From NCBI RefSeq assembly GCF_001553935.1, contig NZ_CP014232.1:2356001-2420000 (forward strand): a stretch of 64,000 nt of DNA. The letters run 5' to 3'. The position numbers were made by a program, and so were the translations under genes. The stretch is from Actinomyces oris. Lineage in GTDB: Bacteria > Actinomycetota > Actinomycetes > Actinomycetales > Actinomycetaceae. The notes under the pieces are model-generated. The model was not told the DNA's origin. It ran no database searches and saw only the letters and a list, made by a program, of their open reading frames with translations. Positions 27,786 to 35,452 of the stretch are shown one piece after another. Positions within the stretch are counted from its first letter, which is position 1, and the number at the start of each line of letters is the position of its first letter.

Positions 27786-28622
27786 CTAGCGGGCCCGGCC
27801 GCCCTCAGGGCGCGGTAGCGCGGCGTCATCGAGCGACCAGGTGCGCACCGGCAGCGGCAGGCGGCGCACTGCGCGCTCGACCTCCTCGAGCTCGCCCACC
27901 GTGAAGGGGTCCTGGCGGGCCACCAGCACCAGGTTGCCCCGGCGCCGGCCACGCGCCGAGGCGGGATCGGCGACGATGAACGCGCGGGAGATGTCCCGGT
28001 CCAGGGCGCCGGAGAGCGCGGCGATCTCAGCGCCGGCCACGGCGCGCGGCATGGAGGCGGTGTTGACCAGCAGCAGGCCGTCGGGCGCCAGCGCCCTCAG
28101 GCAGGAGTCGAAGAACTCCCGGCTCCTGCAGGAGGCCGGCACGCTCCCGCCGTCGAACACGTCGCGCACCACGACGTTCCACTGGCCCGGCCGCAGCCCC
28201 GCCACCACCTCGGCGGCGTCGCCGACCCGGATCCGCAGCCTGGGGGACCGGGGCAGGTCGAACCAGGTCCGCACCTGGCTCGCGAGGATCTCATCGATCT
28301 CGACGGCGACCTGCTGGGAGCCGGGACGGGTCACGTCCCACGCCCTGGCCAGGGCGCAGCCCGCCCCACCCAGGTGGAGTGCCCTGAGGGGTTCGCCCTC
28401 ACCGCGCAGCGCCGTGAGCACCGCGTCCATCTGCTGGTGGTACTCGAAGTCCAGGTGGGAGGGGTCGCGCAGGTCCAGGAAGGAGGACTCCGCGCCGTCG
28501 AGCATGAGAAGGATCCCGGTGTCTCGCGCCACGAGCTCGGCCGTGGCCAGGGAAGTGCGCACCGGGCCCTGGGGTAGATCGGTCAGCGCCGGGGCCCCGG
28601 AGCTCCTGCGTCTACGTGTCAC
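27786..28622 (-). CDS. spermidine synthase-like methyltransferase-fold protein
   Basis: A 278-residue class I methyltransferase-fold protein of the spermidine-synthase-like group. Seen are SFLDLRDPSHLDFEYHQQMDAVL, the glycine motif ALHLGGAGCALAR, acidic VAVEIDEILA and VVVRDVFDGGSVP. These correspond to the nucleoside-binding elements, but the substrate-side Asp/Tyr set of true SpeE is not evident, so polyamine synthesis should not be assumed. TACCGT lies exactly 6 nt before the GTG start on the minus strand, so the gene looks leaderless. It is divergent from dinB, with only 87 bp between the starts. Confidence 0.75.
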   Translation of the reverse strand: MTRRRRSSGAPALTDLPQGPVRTSLATAELVARDTGILLMLDGAESSFLDLRDPSHLDFEYHQQMDAVLTALRGEGEPLRALHLGGAGCALARAWDVTRPGSQQVAVEIDEILASQVRTWFDLPRSPRLRIRVGDAAEVVAGLRPGQWNVVVRDVFDGGSVPASCRSREFFDSCLRALAPDGLLLVNTASMPRAVAGAEIAALSGALDRDISRAFIVADPASARGRRRGNLVLVARQDPFTVGELEEVERAVRRLPLPVRTWSLDDAALPRPEGGRAR

Positions 28623-28628
28623 AGCCCC

Positions 28629-28634
28629 ACGGTA
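28629..28634 (-). promoter_or_regulatory. -10 box of a leaderless spermidine-synthase-like transcript
   Basis: On the minus strand TACCGT lies exactly 6 nt before the GTG at 28622. No Shine-Dalgarno is present. Confidence 0.45.
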
Positions 28635-28709
28635 GCCTGAGAGGAGCGCGGGCGGCCTCCTCGGGGGCCGTCAGCCGGTGAGTCCGTCGCACTCGTTGAG
28701 GAGGTGGAG

Positions 28710-30062
28710 ATGAGCAGAGCACCCCGTTCCCAGGCCGCACGCCGGTCCTGGGGGGACGATGACTCCGCCACCCCCATCATCCACGTCGACATGGACGCCT
28801 TCTTCGCCTCGGTCGAGCTCCTCGAGCACCCCGAGCTGGCCGGCCGTCCCGTCATCGTCGGCGGCCGCGACGGCCGGGGCGTCGTCTCGGCAGCCTCCTA
28901 CGAGGCCCGCGCCTTCGGTGTCTCCTCGGCGATGTCCATGGCCGAGGCCTCCCGCCGCTGCCCCCAGGCCGTGGTCCTCCCCGTGCGCCACGGCCTCTAC
29001 TCCCAGGTCTCCGCCCAGGTCATGGCCGTCCTGGCCGAGGTCACCCCCGACCTGGAGAAGGTGAGCATCGATGAGGCCTTCCTGGACGTGAGCGGGGCCA
29101 GGCGCCGCATGGGCTCCCCGGTGACCATCGGCCGCTGGATCCGCGCCGAGATACGCCGGCGAGTGGGCGTTCCGGCCTCGGTGGGCATCGCCTCCACCAA
29201 GTTCATCGCCAAGCTCGCCTCCTCTCACGCCAAGCCCGACGGACTACTCCTGGTGCCGGCCGCCGCCACGCAGGACTTCCTCAACGTGCTGCCGGTCGGG
29301 GCCCTGTGGGGCGTCGGCACCCGGACGCAGGAGGTCCTGGCCAGATGGGGGATCCAGGACGTGCGCACCCTGGCGGGCACTGACGTACGTCACCTGGAGA
29401 GGATCCTCGGCCGGGCCGCCGGACGCCACCTGCACGAGCTCTCCCACGGTGTCGACCCCCGCCGGGTCGAGCCGGTGCGCGAGGAGAAGTCGGTGGGCAC
29501 CGAGACCACCTTCTTCGAGAACCTGACCGATCGGGAGCACGCACGGCGGGTCCTGCTGGACCAGACTCACCAGTGTGCCGCCCGCCTGCGCGCGGCGGAC
29601 CTGCGCTGCCGTGTCGCTGTGCTCAAGGCCCGAGGGGCTGACTTCACCACCGTCACCCGCTCACGCACCCTGGCCACCCCCACCGACCTCGCCCAGGACA
29701 TCTGGGAGACCATCTCCTCGCTCTACTCCGCCCTGCCCACCCCGCCCGGCGGCTTCCGCCTCCTGGGGGTCCGGGTCGAAGGACTGCTGCGCCCCGACGA
29801 CGGTGTGCAGCTCCTCCTGGACGAGGACCCGCGGCGCGGCGCCCCAGAGCGTGCCGCCGACGCCGTACGCCGCAGGTGGGGCGCCAACGCACTGGCCCCG
29901 GCCAGCCTCCTGCCAGGAGACGGTGCCACCCGGACACCGCGCGGCTCGGCAGAGGACCACCGAGAGGGCGGGGCCGTCGGTGATCCGAGCAGAAGAGCCG
30001 GTTCTCGCCCCGACCAACCTCCCAGGAAAGTTTCTCCTGAGCGGCCACAGCGCCTATCCTGA
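28710..30062 (+). CDS. dinB: DNA polymerase IV (Y family)
   Basis: A 450-residue translesion polymerase. The catalytic acidic motifs are present: IHVDMDAFFASVEL near residue 25 and VSIDEAFLDV near 115. SVGIASTKFIAKLAS and GVGTRTQEVLARWGI mark the palm and helix-hairpin-helix, and VGTETTFFENL starts the little finger. The C-terminal ~80 residues after the little finger are Arg/Pro-rich and lack an obvious clamp motif. The ATG at 28710 has GAGGAGG 5 nt upstream. No actinobacterial LexA-type box (GAAC-N4-GTTC) is visible upstream. The next gene encodes a DUF3040 protein and then mraZ follows, a conserved actinobacterial neighbourhood. Confidence 0.93.
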   Translation: MSRAPRSQAARRSWGDDDSATPIIHVDMDAFFASVELLEHPELAGRPVIVGGRDGRGVVSAASYEARAFGVSSAMSMAEASRRCPQAVVLPVRHGLYSQVSAQVMAVLAEVTPDLEKVSIDEAFLDVSGARRRMGSPVTIGRWIRAEIRRRVGVPASVGIASTKFIAKLASSHAKPDGLLLVPAAATQDFLNVLPVGALWGVGTRTQEVLARWGIQDVRTLAGTDVRHLERILGRAAGRHLHELSHGVDPRRVEPVREEKSVGTETTFFENLTDREHARRVLLDQTHQCAARLRAADLRCRVAVLKARGADFTTVTRSRTLATPTDLAQDIWETISSLYSALPTPPGGFRLLGVRVEGLLRPDDGVQLLLDEDPRRGAPERAADAVRRRWGANALAPASLLPGDGATRTPRGSAEDHREGGAVGDPSRRAGSRPDQPPRKVSPERPQRLS

Positions 30063-30108
30063 CAACTACGGCGCAGATCCCCGGCCCCGCCCGGAAGCAA
30101 GGAGCATG

Positions 30109-30522
30109 ATGGCACTGTCAGAGCGAGAGCAGCAGGTCCTACGAGACCTGGAATCGCAGCTCCATGAGGATGACCCCGAGCTGGCTCAGACCTTCCAGCG
30201 TCAAGAGCGCCGACTCTCGCGCCCCTCACCGCGCCATATCGGCGGTGGCGTGGCCCTGGTCCTCATCGGCCTGGCGCTCCTCATCGCAGGGGTCTCAGTG
30301 CCCCACAGCGTCCTGTCCATCCTGCTGGGGGTCGCCGGCTTCCTCGTGGCCGTCGGTGGGGTCGCACTGGCACTGACCCGGGTCGAGAGCACGACGAGCC
30401 CGCGTCAGTCCGAGGCTGGCCGGGACAGGCCCGCCAAGGGTGGTAGTGGCGCGAAGAAGCGTTCCTCCTTCATGGACCGCCAGTCAGAGCGCTGGGATCG
30501 CCGGCGCGACTCAGAGGACTGA
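30109..30522 (+). CDS. DUF3040 membrane protein
   Basis: A 137-residue protein matching the DUF3040 family: N-terminal MALSEREQQVLRDLESQLHEDDPELAQTF, two adjacent hydrophobic helices (GGVALVLIGLALLIAGVSV and SILLGVAGFLVAVGGVALAL, about residues 44-88) and a basic tail. Its function is unknown, but it commonly lies upstream of mraZ in Actinobacteria. The second of two adjacent ATGs is used because AAGGAG is 5 nt before it. It starts 46 bp after dinB and is probably cotranscribed. Confidence 0.85.
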   Translation: MALSEREQQVLRDLESQLHEDDPELAQTFQRQERRLSRPSPRHIGGGVALVLIGLALLIAGVSVPHSVLSILLGVAGFLVAVGGVALALTRVESTTSPRQSEAGRDRPAKGGSGAKKRSSFMDRQSERWDRRRDSED

Positions 30523-30660
30523 CCACCTCACCTCCTCCTCCCCACCCTTCCCGCTCCTCTCCGTCCGCATCCCTGCGCCCTTCGGGTGGTGCCGACGCGC
30601 ACCGGTCCCCACCTCCCTCCACCATCTCCACTTCCCTCCACCTCCTCATCCCTCCCGCAG
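30523..30660. repeat. polypyrimidine tract downstream of DUF3040
   Basis: Nearly all C and T on the plus strand, with repeated CCTCC and CTCCACC units. The same units recur at 30941-30975. The purine strand carries GGTGGAGG-like words. Such mirror-rich tracts can form triplex DNA or be read by a GTGG-binding protein; neither is shown. Confidence 0.5.
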
Positions 30661-30671
30661 GCGCGGCTCCA

Positions 30672-30900
30672 CAGGTCCTGTCTCCAACGCGCATCCGTTG
30701 CAGACAGGACCTGAGTATCTGCAGGCCCCGATCAATCCTCGGCCGACCTCGCGAGATCGGGGCAGAATCCTGAGGATTTCAAGGAGCTCCTCGAGCGTCA
30801 GAGAGCTGCCGCAAGAGCGGTGCGGATCCGCTCGCACCTCTGCTCGGAGGCCCTGAGGCCAACCGGAACCCTGCGTGCAGACCGAGTGGAGTCTGCTTTT
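30672..30900 (+). ncRNA. candidate structured RNA ending in an intrinsic terminator
   Basis: Consecutive perfect stems fill this stretch. CAGGTCCTGTCT (30672-30683) pairs with 30702-30713, and inside it CAACG pairs with CGTTG. GCCCCGATC (30725-30733) pairs with GATCGGGGC (30755-30763). AATCCT-g-AGGATT spans 30766-30778. GGTGCG (30819-30824) pairs with CGCACC (30833-30838). The last stem GCAGAC-N8-GTCTGC (30877-30896) is followed by TTTT. No open frame with real-gene features covers it. It could be a small RNA or a mRNA-end or leader structure. It lacks the conserved words of RNase P RNA and tmRNA. Confidence 0.45.
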
Positions 30901-30910
30901 CTCCTGGATG

Positions 30911-30939
30911 TTCACCACGCCGAGGAGGGTGGTGGTGAA
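30911..30939. promoter_or_regulatory. inverted repeat upstream of mraZ
   Basis: TTCACCAC (30911-30918) and GTGGTGAA (30932-30939) are perfect reverse complements, 210 bp before mraZ. It is a possible operator or hairpin. Confidence 0.35.
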
Positions 30940-31083
30940 GGCCTCCCTCCACCTGTCCTCCACCTCCCTCCACCCCGCATGAGCGGGCGGTGAACTGCTG
31001 TGATTCCAATGAAAAGTCAGAGGTCTGGGGCGGTGGTGCTGTCGTTGGTGATACCCAGCTGTGATGCTCTCGAGGAGGAGGGG

Positions 31084-31128
31084 TGGGAGAAAAGGGAGGG
31101 AAGTGGAGTAGGGTGGGGCACACGGGTT
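31084..31128 (+). promoter_or_regulatory. MraZ-type operator repeats over the mra promoter
   Basis: TGGGA, GGGAG, TGGAG, TGGGG and GGGTT begin at 31084, 31094, 31104, 31114 and 31124, an exact 10-bp period. E. coli MraZ binds TGGGN units separated by 5 nt, the same geometry. TAGGGT at 31109-31114, a likely -10 box, lies within the array, so MraZ bound here would block the promoter. Start of transcription is expected near 31121. Confidence 0.6.
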
Positions 31129-31150
31129 GTCGAGGGGAAGGAGGTGGCTC

Positions 31151-31582
31151 GTGTTCCTGGGGACGCATGCACCCAAGCTGGACGAGAAGGGCCGTCTCAT
31201 CCTCCCGGCGAAGTTCCGTGAGGAGCTTGCAGGCGGAGTGGTTCTGACCCGAGGTCAGGAGCACTGCCTGTATGCCTTCACCGCCGCCGAGTTCGAACGC
31301 ATGTACGCCCAGCTGCGCGAGGCCCCCCTCGCTCAGAAGCAGGCGCGCGACTACGTGCGAGTCATGCTCTCGGGAGCGGACTCGCAGATCCCGGACAAGC
31401 AGGGGCGTATCACCCTGCCGGCACCACTGAGGGCCTACGCAGGCCTGAAGAAGGACCTGGCGGTGATTGGAGCCGGCGCCCGGGTGGAGATCTGGGACTC
31501 CGAGTCCTGGAACACCTACCTGGCCGCCCAGGAACAGGTCTTCGCCGACACGGCCGAGGAGATCATCCCCGGCTTCTTCTGA
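31151..31582 (+). CDS. mraZ: transcriptional regulator MraZ
   Basis: A 143-residue MraZ of normal length, with two SpoVT/AbrB-like halves: [25 protein letters not shown] and [26 protein letters not shown]. MraZ forms a ring and represses the dcw operon, including itself. The GTG at 31151 gives the family N terminus (VFLGTH) and has AAGGAGG 5 nt before it; the frame is open further upstream without similarity. It opens the dcw cluster. Its promoter region carries a repeat array matching the MraZ binding pattern, implying autoregulation. Confidence 0.94.
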   Translation: MFLGTHAPKLDEKGRLILPAKFREELAGGVVLTRGQEHCLYAFTAAEFERMYAQLREAPLAQKQARDYVRVMLSGADSQIPDKQGRITLPAPLRAYAGLKKDLAVIGAGARVEIWDSESWNTYLAAQEQVFADTAEEIIPGFF

Positions 31583-31839
31583 CCCCACGACCTCGTCGAC
31601 AACTGAAAACACCCCCGACAAGCCGCACGCAGACGCCAACTGGGCTCTGGCGAACCATCTCGTGAGGTCTCCGCCCGATGTCGAGTCCGACGCCTCTTCC
31701 CCGGCGCCGGAACCACGGGAGGAGTCCTGGCGAGATGGCCGCCCCGCCCGGTCTGCCGGGGAGCGTCGGACGTCGAAGACCCACCAGCTACAGGGAACCG
31801 GCCGGTTACCCGGTCCAGCACCAGAGAGGAGCACGCCTC

Positions 31840-32967
31840 ATGACCAGATCACAGGCGCAGGCAACCGCCGCCGACGCCGTCGGCCGGCACGAGCCGGTGC
31901 TCCTTGAGCGCTGCCTGGACCTACTTGCCCCCGCCATCGAGGGAGCAGTCTCCAGCACGTCGACGACCGCCCCGGCCCGGCCGGTCATGATCGACTGCAC
32001 CCTGGGCATGGGCGGCCACACGGAGGCCGCGCTCGAGCGCTTCACGACCCTCAAGGTCGTGGGCATCGATCGCGATCCCGAGGCGATCGCGCTGGCCTCG
32101 GCGCGCCTAGCCCGCTTCGGGGACCGCTTCGTCGCGGTTCAGGCGACCTACGACGCCGTCAGCCGGGTGGCTCGCGAGCACTCCGTTCGTGCGGAGGGAA
32201 CCGTGGATGCCGTTCTCATGGACCTGGGGGTCTCCTCCCTCCAGCTTGACGAGGCCTCGCGGGGCTTCTCCTACGCCCGCCCGGCGCCCCTCGACATGCG
32301 CATGGACCAGAGCTCAGGAATGACCGCCCAGGACCTGCTGGAGAGTGCCGATGCCGCCGAGCTGACCCGCATCCTGCGCACCTACGGCGAAGAGCGCTTC
32401 GCCTCCCGCATCGCCGCTGCCATCGTGCGTCGCCGCGAGTCCGGCCAGCCGGTGACCAGCACCCAGGATCTGGCTGAGCTCGTCCGCCAGTCCGTACCCG
32501 CAGCGGCTCGACGCAACGGCGGGCACCCGGCCAAACGGACCTTCCAGGCGTTGCGCATCGCCGTCAACGCCGAGCTCGACGTCCTGGAGCGGGCCGTGCC
32601 CCGGGCGCTCAACAGCCTGCGCGTGGGAGGGCGCCTCGTGGTGGAGTCCTACCAGTCCCTGGAGGACCGCATCGTCAAGCGGGCCCTGGCCCACGGGGCC
32701 ACCTCCCGGGCGCCCCAGGACCTGCCGGTCGTCCCCGAGGCGGACCGCCCCTACCTGGAGCTGATCACCAACGGTGCGGAGAAGGCCGACGCTCGCGAGC
32801 TCGACCACAACCCCCGCTCGGCACCGGTGCGACTGCGGGCAGCCGTCCGCCTGCGTCCGGCCGACCAGGCCCCTTCACCACAGGCGCCTGTGCCCGCCGG
32901 CGGTCGGGGCCGGGAGCCGGGGCACCGGAGCGGTCAACGCACCGCGCGCCGTCGCCACCGCAGCTAG
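31840..32967 (+). CDS. rsmH: 16S rRNA (cytosine(1402)-N(4))-methyltransferase
   Basis: A 375-residue RsmH (MraW) that methylates C1402 of 16S rRNA near the P site. Seen: HEPVLLERCLDLL, the SAM motif MIDCTLGMGGHTEAAL, MDLGVSSLQLDEASRGFSYARPAPLDMRMD, HPAKRTFQALRIAVN and VESYQSLEDRIVKR. An inserted Ser/Thr/Ala stretch lies at 38-48 and the last ~45 residues are Pro/Arg-rich. The ATG at 31840 follows GAGAGGAG. A 257-bp gap separates it from mraZ; no gene or clear signal is seen there. Confidence 0.95.
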   Translation: MTRSQAQATAADAVGRHEPVLLERCLDLLAPAIEGAVSSTSTTAPARPVMIDCTLGMGGHTEAALERFTTLKVVGIDRDPEAIALASARLARFGDRFVAVQATYDAVSRVAREHSVRAEGTVDAVLMDLGVSSLQLDEASRGFSYARPAPLDMRMDQSSGMTAQDLLESADAAELTRILRTYGEERFASRIAAAIVRRRESGQPVTSTQDLAELVRQSVPAAARRNGGHPAKRTFQALRIAVNAELDVLERAVPRALNSLRVGGRLVVESYQSLEDRIVKRALAHGATSRAPQDLPVVPEADRPYLELITNGAEKADARELDHNPRSAPVRLRAAVRLRPADQAPSPQAPVPAGGRGREPGHRSGQRTARRRHRS

Positions 32968-33075
32968 GCGGCACCGCCGCTTCAGACGCCGGCGGACCGT
33001 CCCGGGCGGTCAACGATCCCACTGCACCATCGTCCATCCACACCAGTCCAGCTACGACACAGGGAAGGCACATTG

Positions 33076-33540
33076 ATGAGCGCCACTGCTACTGCTCGAG
33101 TCACCCGCCCGATCGCGACGCGGCGCACCGCCCAGGCAAGTGGTACCACCAGCACCCAGGGGCGCGCGGAGGCGGGCTCCGCCAACCGGCCCCAGCTGCG
33201 CGTCGTCAGCGGCGCCTCCCAGGCCGCCTCGTCATCCCTTCCCTTCCTGACCGTCATCATCCTCGTGCTGGCCGGCGCTCTCATCACCTCGATGCTCCTC
33301 AACGCCAAGATGGCTGACACCGCCTACCGGATGAAGGAGAAGCAGATCGAGCTCAACGTCGCCGAGGACCACGTCGAGACCCTGCGTACCCAGGTGCAGG
33401 AGGCCTCGGCGCCCGACGCGCTGGCCGGCCGCGCCAAGGAGCTCGGGATGGTGCCCGCGGCCGCCCCCGGCGTCGTCGACGTCAACAAGGGGCAGCTCAC
33501 CGAGGGAACCCCCGCCCACGCCGCCAAGAGCGGGAAGTAG
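33076..33540 (+). CDS. ftsL: cell division protein FtsL-like
   Basis: A 154-residue bitopic membrane protein: a basic cytoplasmic N terminus of ~54 residues, one helix (about 55-75, LPFLTVIILVLAGALITSMLL), then a periplasmic-side coiled coil (KEKQIELNVAEDHVETLRTQVQ). This is the FtsL topology, and the place between rsmH and ftsI confirms it. FtsL bridges FtsQ/DivIC-type proteins to the FtsWI septal synthase. Sequence conservation in the family is low, so synteny carries much of the call. GGGAAGG lies before the ATG. Confidence 0.85.
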   Translation: MSATATARVTRPIATRRTAQASGTTSTQGRAEAGSANRPQLRVVSGASQAASSSLPFLTVIILVLAGALITSMLLNAKMADTAYRMKEKQIELNVAEDHVETLRTQVQEASAPDALAGRAKELGMVPAAAPGVVDVNKGQLTEGTPAHAAKSGK

Positions 33541-33546
33541 GCGCCT

Positions 33547-35346
33547 GTGAATCCCTCGCGTCGTCAGGCGCTCCAGCTCGGAGGGCTGCTCATGTTCACC
33601 GCACTGGCCGGGCGCACCGTCTACGTCCAGGCAGTCGAGGGGCCCGAGCTGGCTGAGAAGGCGAAGGCCGAGCGCACGGTCACCTGGGTCAACCGAGCCC
33701 CCCGAGGCGACATCACCGGGCGCGACGGCACCGTCCTGGCCTCCTCGGCGGTCAGCTACGACGTCGGCGTCAACCAATCCGCCATCGCCCAGTACGAACG
33801 CACCGAGATGCGCCTCAACGAATCCACCGGCGCCAATGAGAAGGTCGTCGTCGACTACGGGGCGACGGCAGTTGCGGCCCAGCTCGCCCCGATCCTCAAC
33901 GTCGATCCCCTCGAGCTCGGAGCCAAGCTGGTGGGAAACCGGAGCTACGAGGTCATCGCCCAGGAGGTCTCCCCTGACACCTGGCGCAAGATCAAGGCCC
34001 TGGACATCCCCGGGGTCGAGCCCGACCAGCGCACCCGACGTACCTACCCGGCCGGGACCGTGGCCGGCAACGTCCTGGGCTTCACCCACGAGGGCGAGCA
34101 CAACCGCGAGCTCATCGGGGCGGCCGGGCTCGAGCTCACCCAGAACAAGGTCTTGACGGGAACCGACGGCAAGGGCAGCGAGGAGGTGGGGCGCAGCGGC
34201 GTCATCATCCCCACCGGCGAGCAGGAGGACGAACCGGCCAGGCCCGGAGTGACCGTGCGCACCACCCTCAACCCCGACCTGCAGTCCATCGCCCAGGAGA
34301 CCATCGACAAAACGGTTGCCGCCCAGCACGCCGACTGGGGCATCGTCATGGCCATGGAACCGGCCACCGGCAAGGTCGTGGTCCTGGCCGACTCCAACTC
34401 GGTCGACCCCTCCGACCCTGCGGCCACAGCCGAGGAGAACCGCACCGCCCGCAGCGTTCAGGCCGTCTTCGAGCCCGGAAGTGTCGGCAAGGTCGTCACC
34501 TTCGCCACCGCTCTGGAGGAGGGGGCCGTCAAGCCCGAGGACACCTGGACCGTCCCGTACACCTGGACCTCGGCCAACGGGCAGACCTTCAAGGACTCCC
34601 ACGAGCACGAGACCCAGACCATGACCACCGCCGGAGTCCTGGCGGAGTCCTCCAATGTCGGCACCGTGCAGATCGGCGAGAAGCTCGCCGACGACGTCCG
34701 CTACAAGTACATGAAGCGCTTCGGCTGGGGGCAGGCCACGGGCATCGAGATGCCGGCGGAGTCCGACGGCATCCTCTACCCGCCCAGCTCCTGGGACGAC
34801 CGCACCCGCTACACCACCATGTTCGGGCAGGGTGTGGCCGGTACCACCCTCCAGTCGCTCCAGGTGCTGGCCACCGTGGCCAACAAGGGAGTGCGCGTGG
34901 CCCCGCGCGTCATCGACGCCTGGATCGACGCCGACGGTAAGGAGAGCCCGCAGAAGCGCCCTGAGGAGGTGCGGGTCATCTCCGAGGCGACGGCCAAGAC
35001 CCTCACCGAGATGCTCATCGGAGTTACCCAGGAGGGCGGTACCGCGGAGTCCGCCTCCATCAACGGCTACCTGGTGGCCGGTAAGACCGGAACCACCGAG
35101 ATCCTCAGTGACGACTCCACTGTGGCCTCCTTCGTCGGCTTCCTGCCGGCCCGCGACCCGGTGCTGGCCATCGCAGTCATCGTCAACCGGCCCGAGGGAA
35201 TCTACGGAGGCACTGTTGCCGCCCCCGTCTTCCGAGAGGTGGCGCTGGCCGCCATGCAGGCACTCAACATCGCCCCGGACCCGAGCGTCGTGGCGGCCCA
35301 GGCCGCTCGCAACGGAGCCGGGGGAGAGCGCGACGCGAACCAGTGA
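33547..35346 (+). CDS. ftsI: septal peptidoglycan transpeptidase FtsI (PBP2/PBP3 class)
   Basis: A 599-residue class B penicillin-binding protein. One N-terminal helix (about 11-30) is followed by the dimerisation domain with NRAPRGDITGRDGTVLA and RRTYPAGTVAGNVLG. The transpeptidase motifs are SVGK (312-315), SSN (368-370) and KTGT (513-516), all intact. It crosslinks septal wall as the partner of FtsW. No PASTA domains are present. The GTG start lies 6 bp after ftsL. Confidence 0.95.
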   Translation: MNPSRRQALQLGGLLMFTALAGRTVYVQAVEGPELAEKAKAERTVTWVNRAPRGDITGRDGTVLASSAVSYDVGVNQSAIAQYERTEMRLNESTGANEKVVVDYGATAVAAQLAPILNVDPLELGAKLVGNRSYEVIAQEVSPDTWRKIKALDIPGVEPDQRTRRTYPAGTVAGNVLGFTHEGEHNRELIGAAGLELTQNKVLTGTDGKGSEEVGRSGVIIPTGEQEDEPARPGVTVRTTLNPDLQSIAQETIDKTVAAQHADWGIVMAMEPATGKVVVLADSNSVDPSDPAATAEENRTARSVQAVFEPGSVGKVVTFATALEEGAVKPEDTWTVPYTWTSANGQTFKDSHEHETQTMTTAGVLAESSNVGTVQIGEKLADDVRYKYMKRFGWGQATGIEMPAESDGILYPPSSWDDRTRYTTMFGQGVAGTTLQSLQVLATVANKGVRVAPRVIDAWIDADGKESPQKRPEEVRVISEATAKTLTEMLIGVTQEGGTAESASINGYLVAGKTGTTEILSDDSTVASFVGFLPARDPVLAIAVIVNRPEGIYGGTVAAPVFREVALAAMQALNIAPDPSVVAAQAARNGAGGERDANQ

Positions 35347-35452
35347 GGCCGCCTATGGGGAGATGAGCGTGACCACCAGCACCTCGGCGAAGTTGGCCGG
35401 AGGGGCTCTTGTGGAACATCGACAGTGGAAGGTCGCGATAGATTGAGGAACT

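Noticed and set aside
28623-28709. LexA/SOS box before dinB
   Set aside because: No GAAC-N4-GTTC-like site could be found in the short divergent region.
30672-30900. RNase P RNA or tmRNA
   Set aside because: Length is too short and the conserved words of either RNA (for example the GAGGAAAGUCC-type element of RNase P RNA) are absent.
31583-31839. Extra gene or extended rsmH N terminus
   Set aside because: The frame is open from 31678, but RsmH similarity begins after 31840, where the ribosome site lies.
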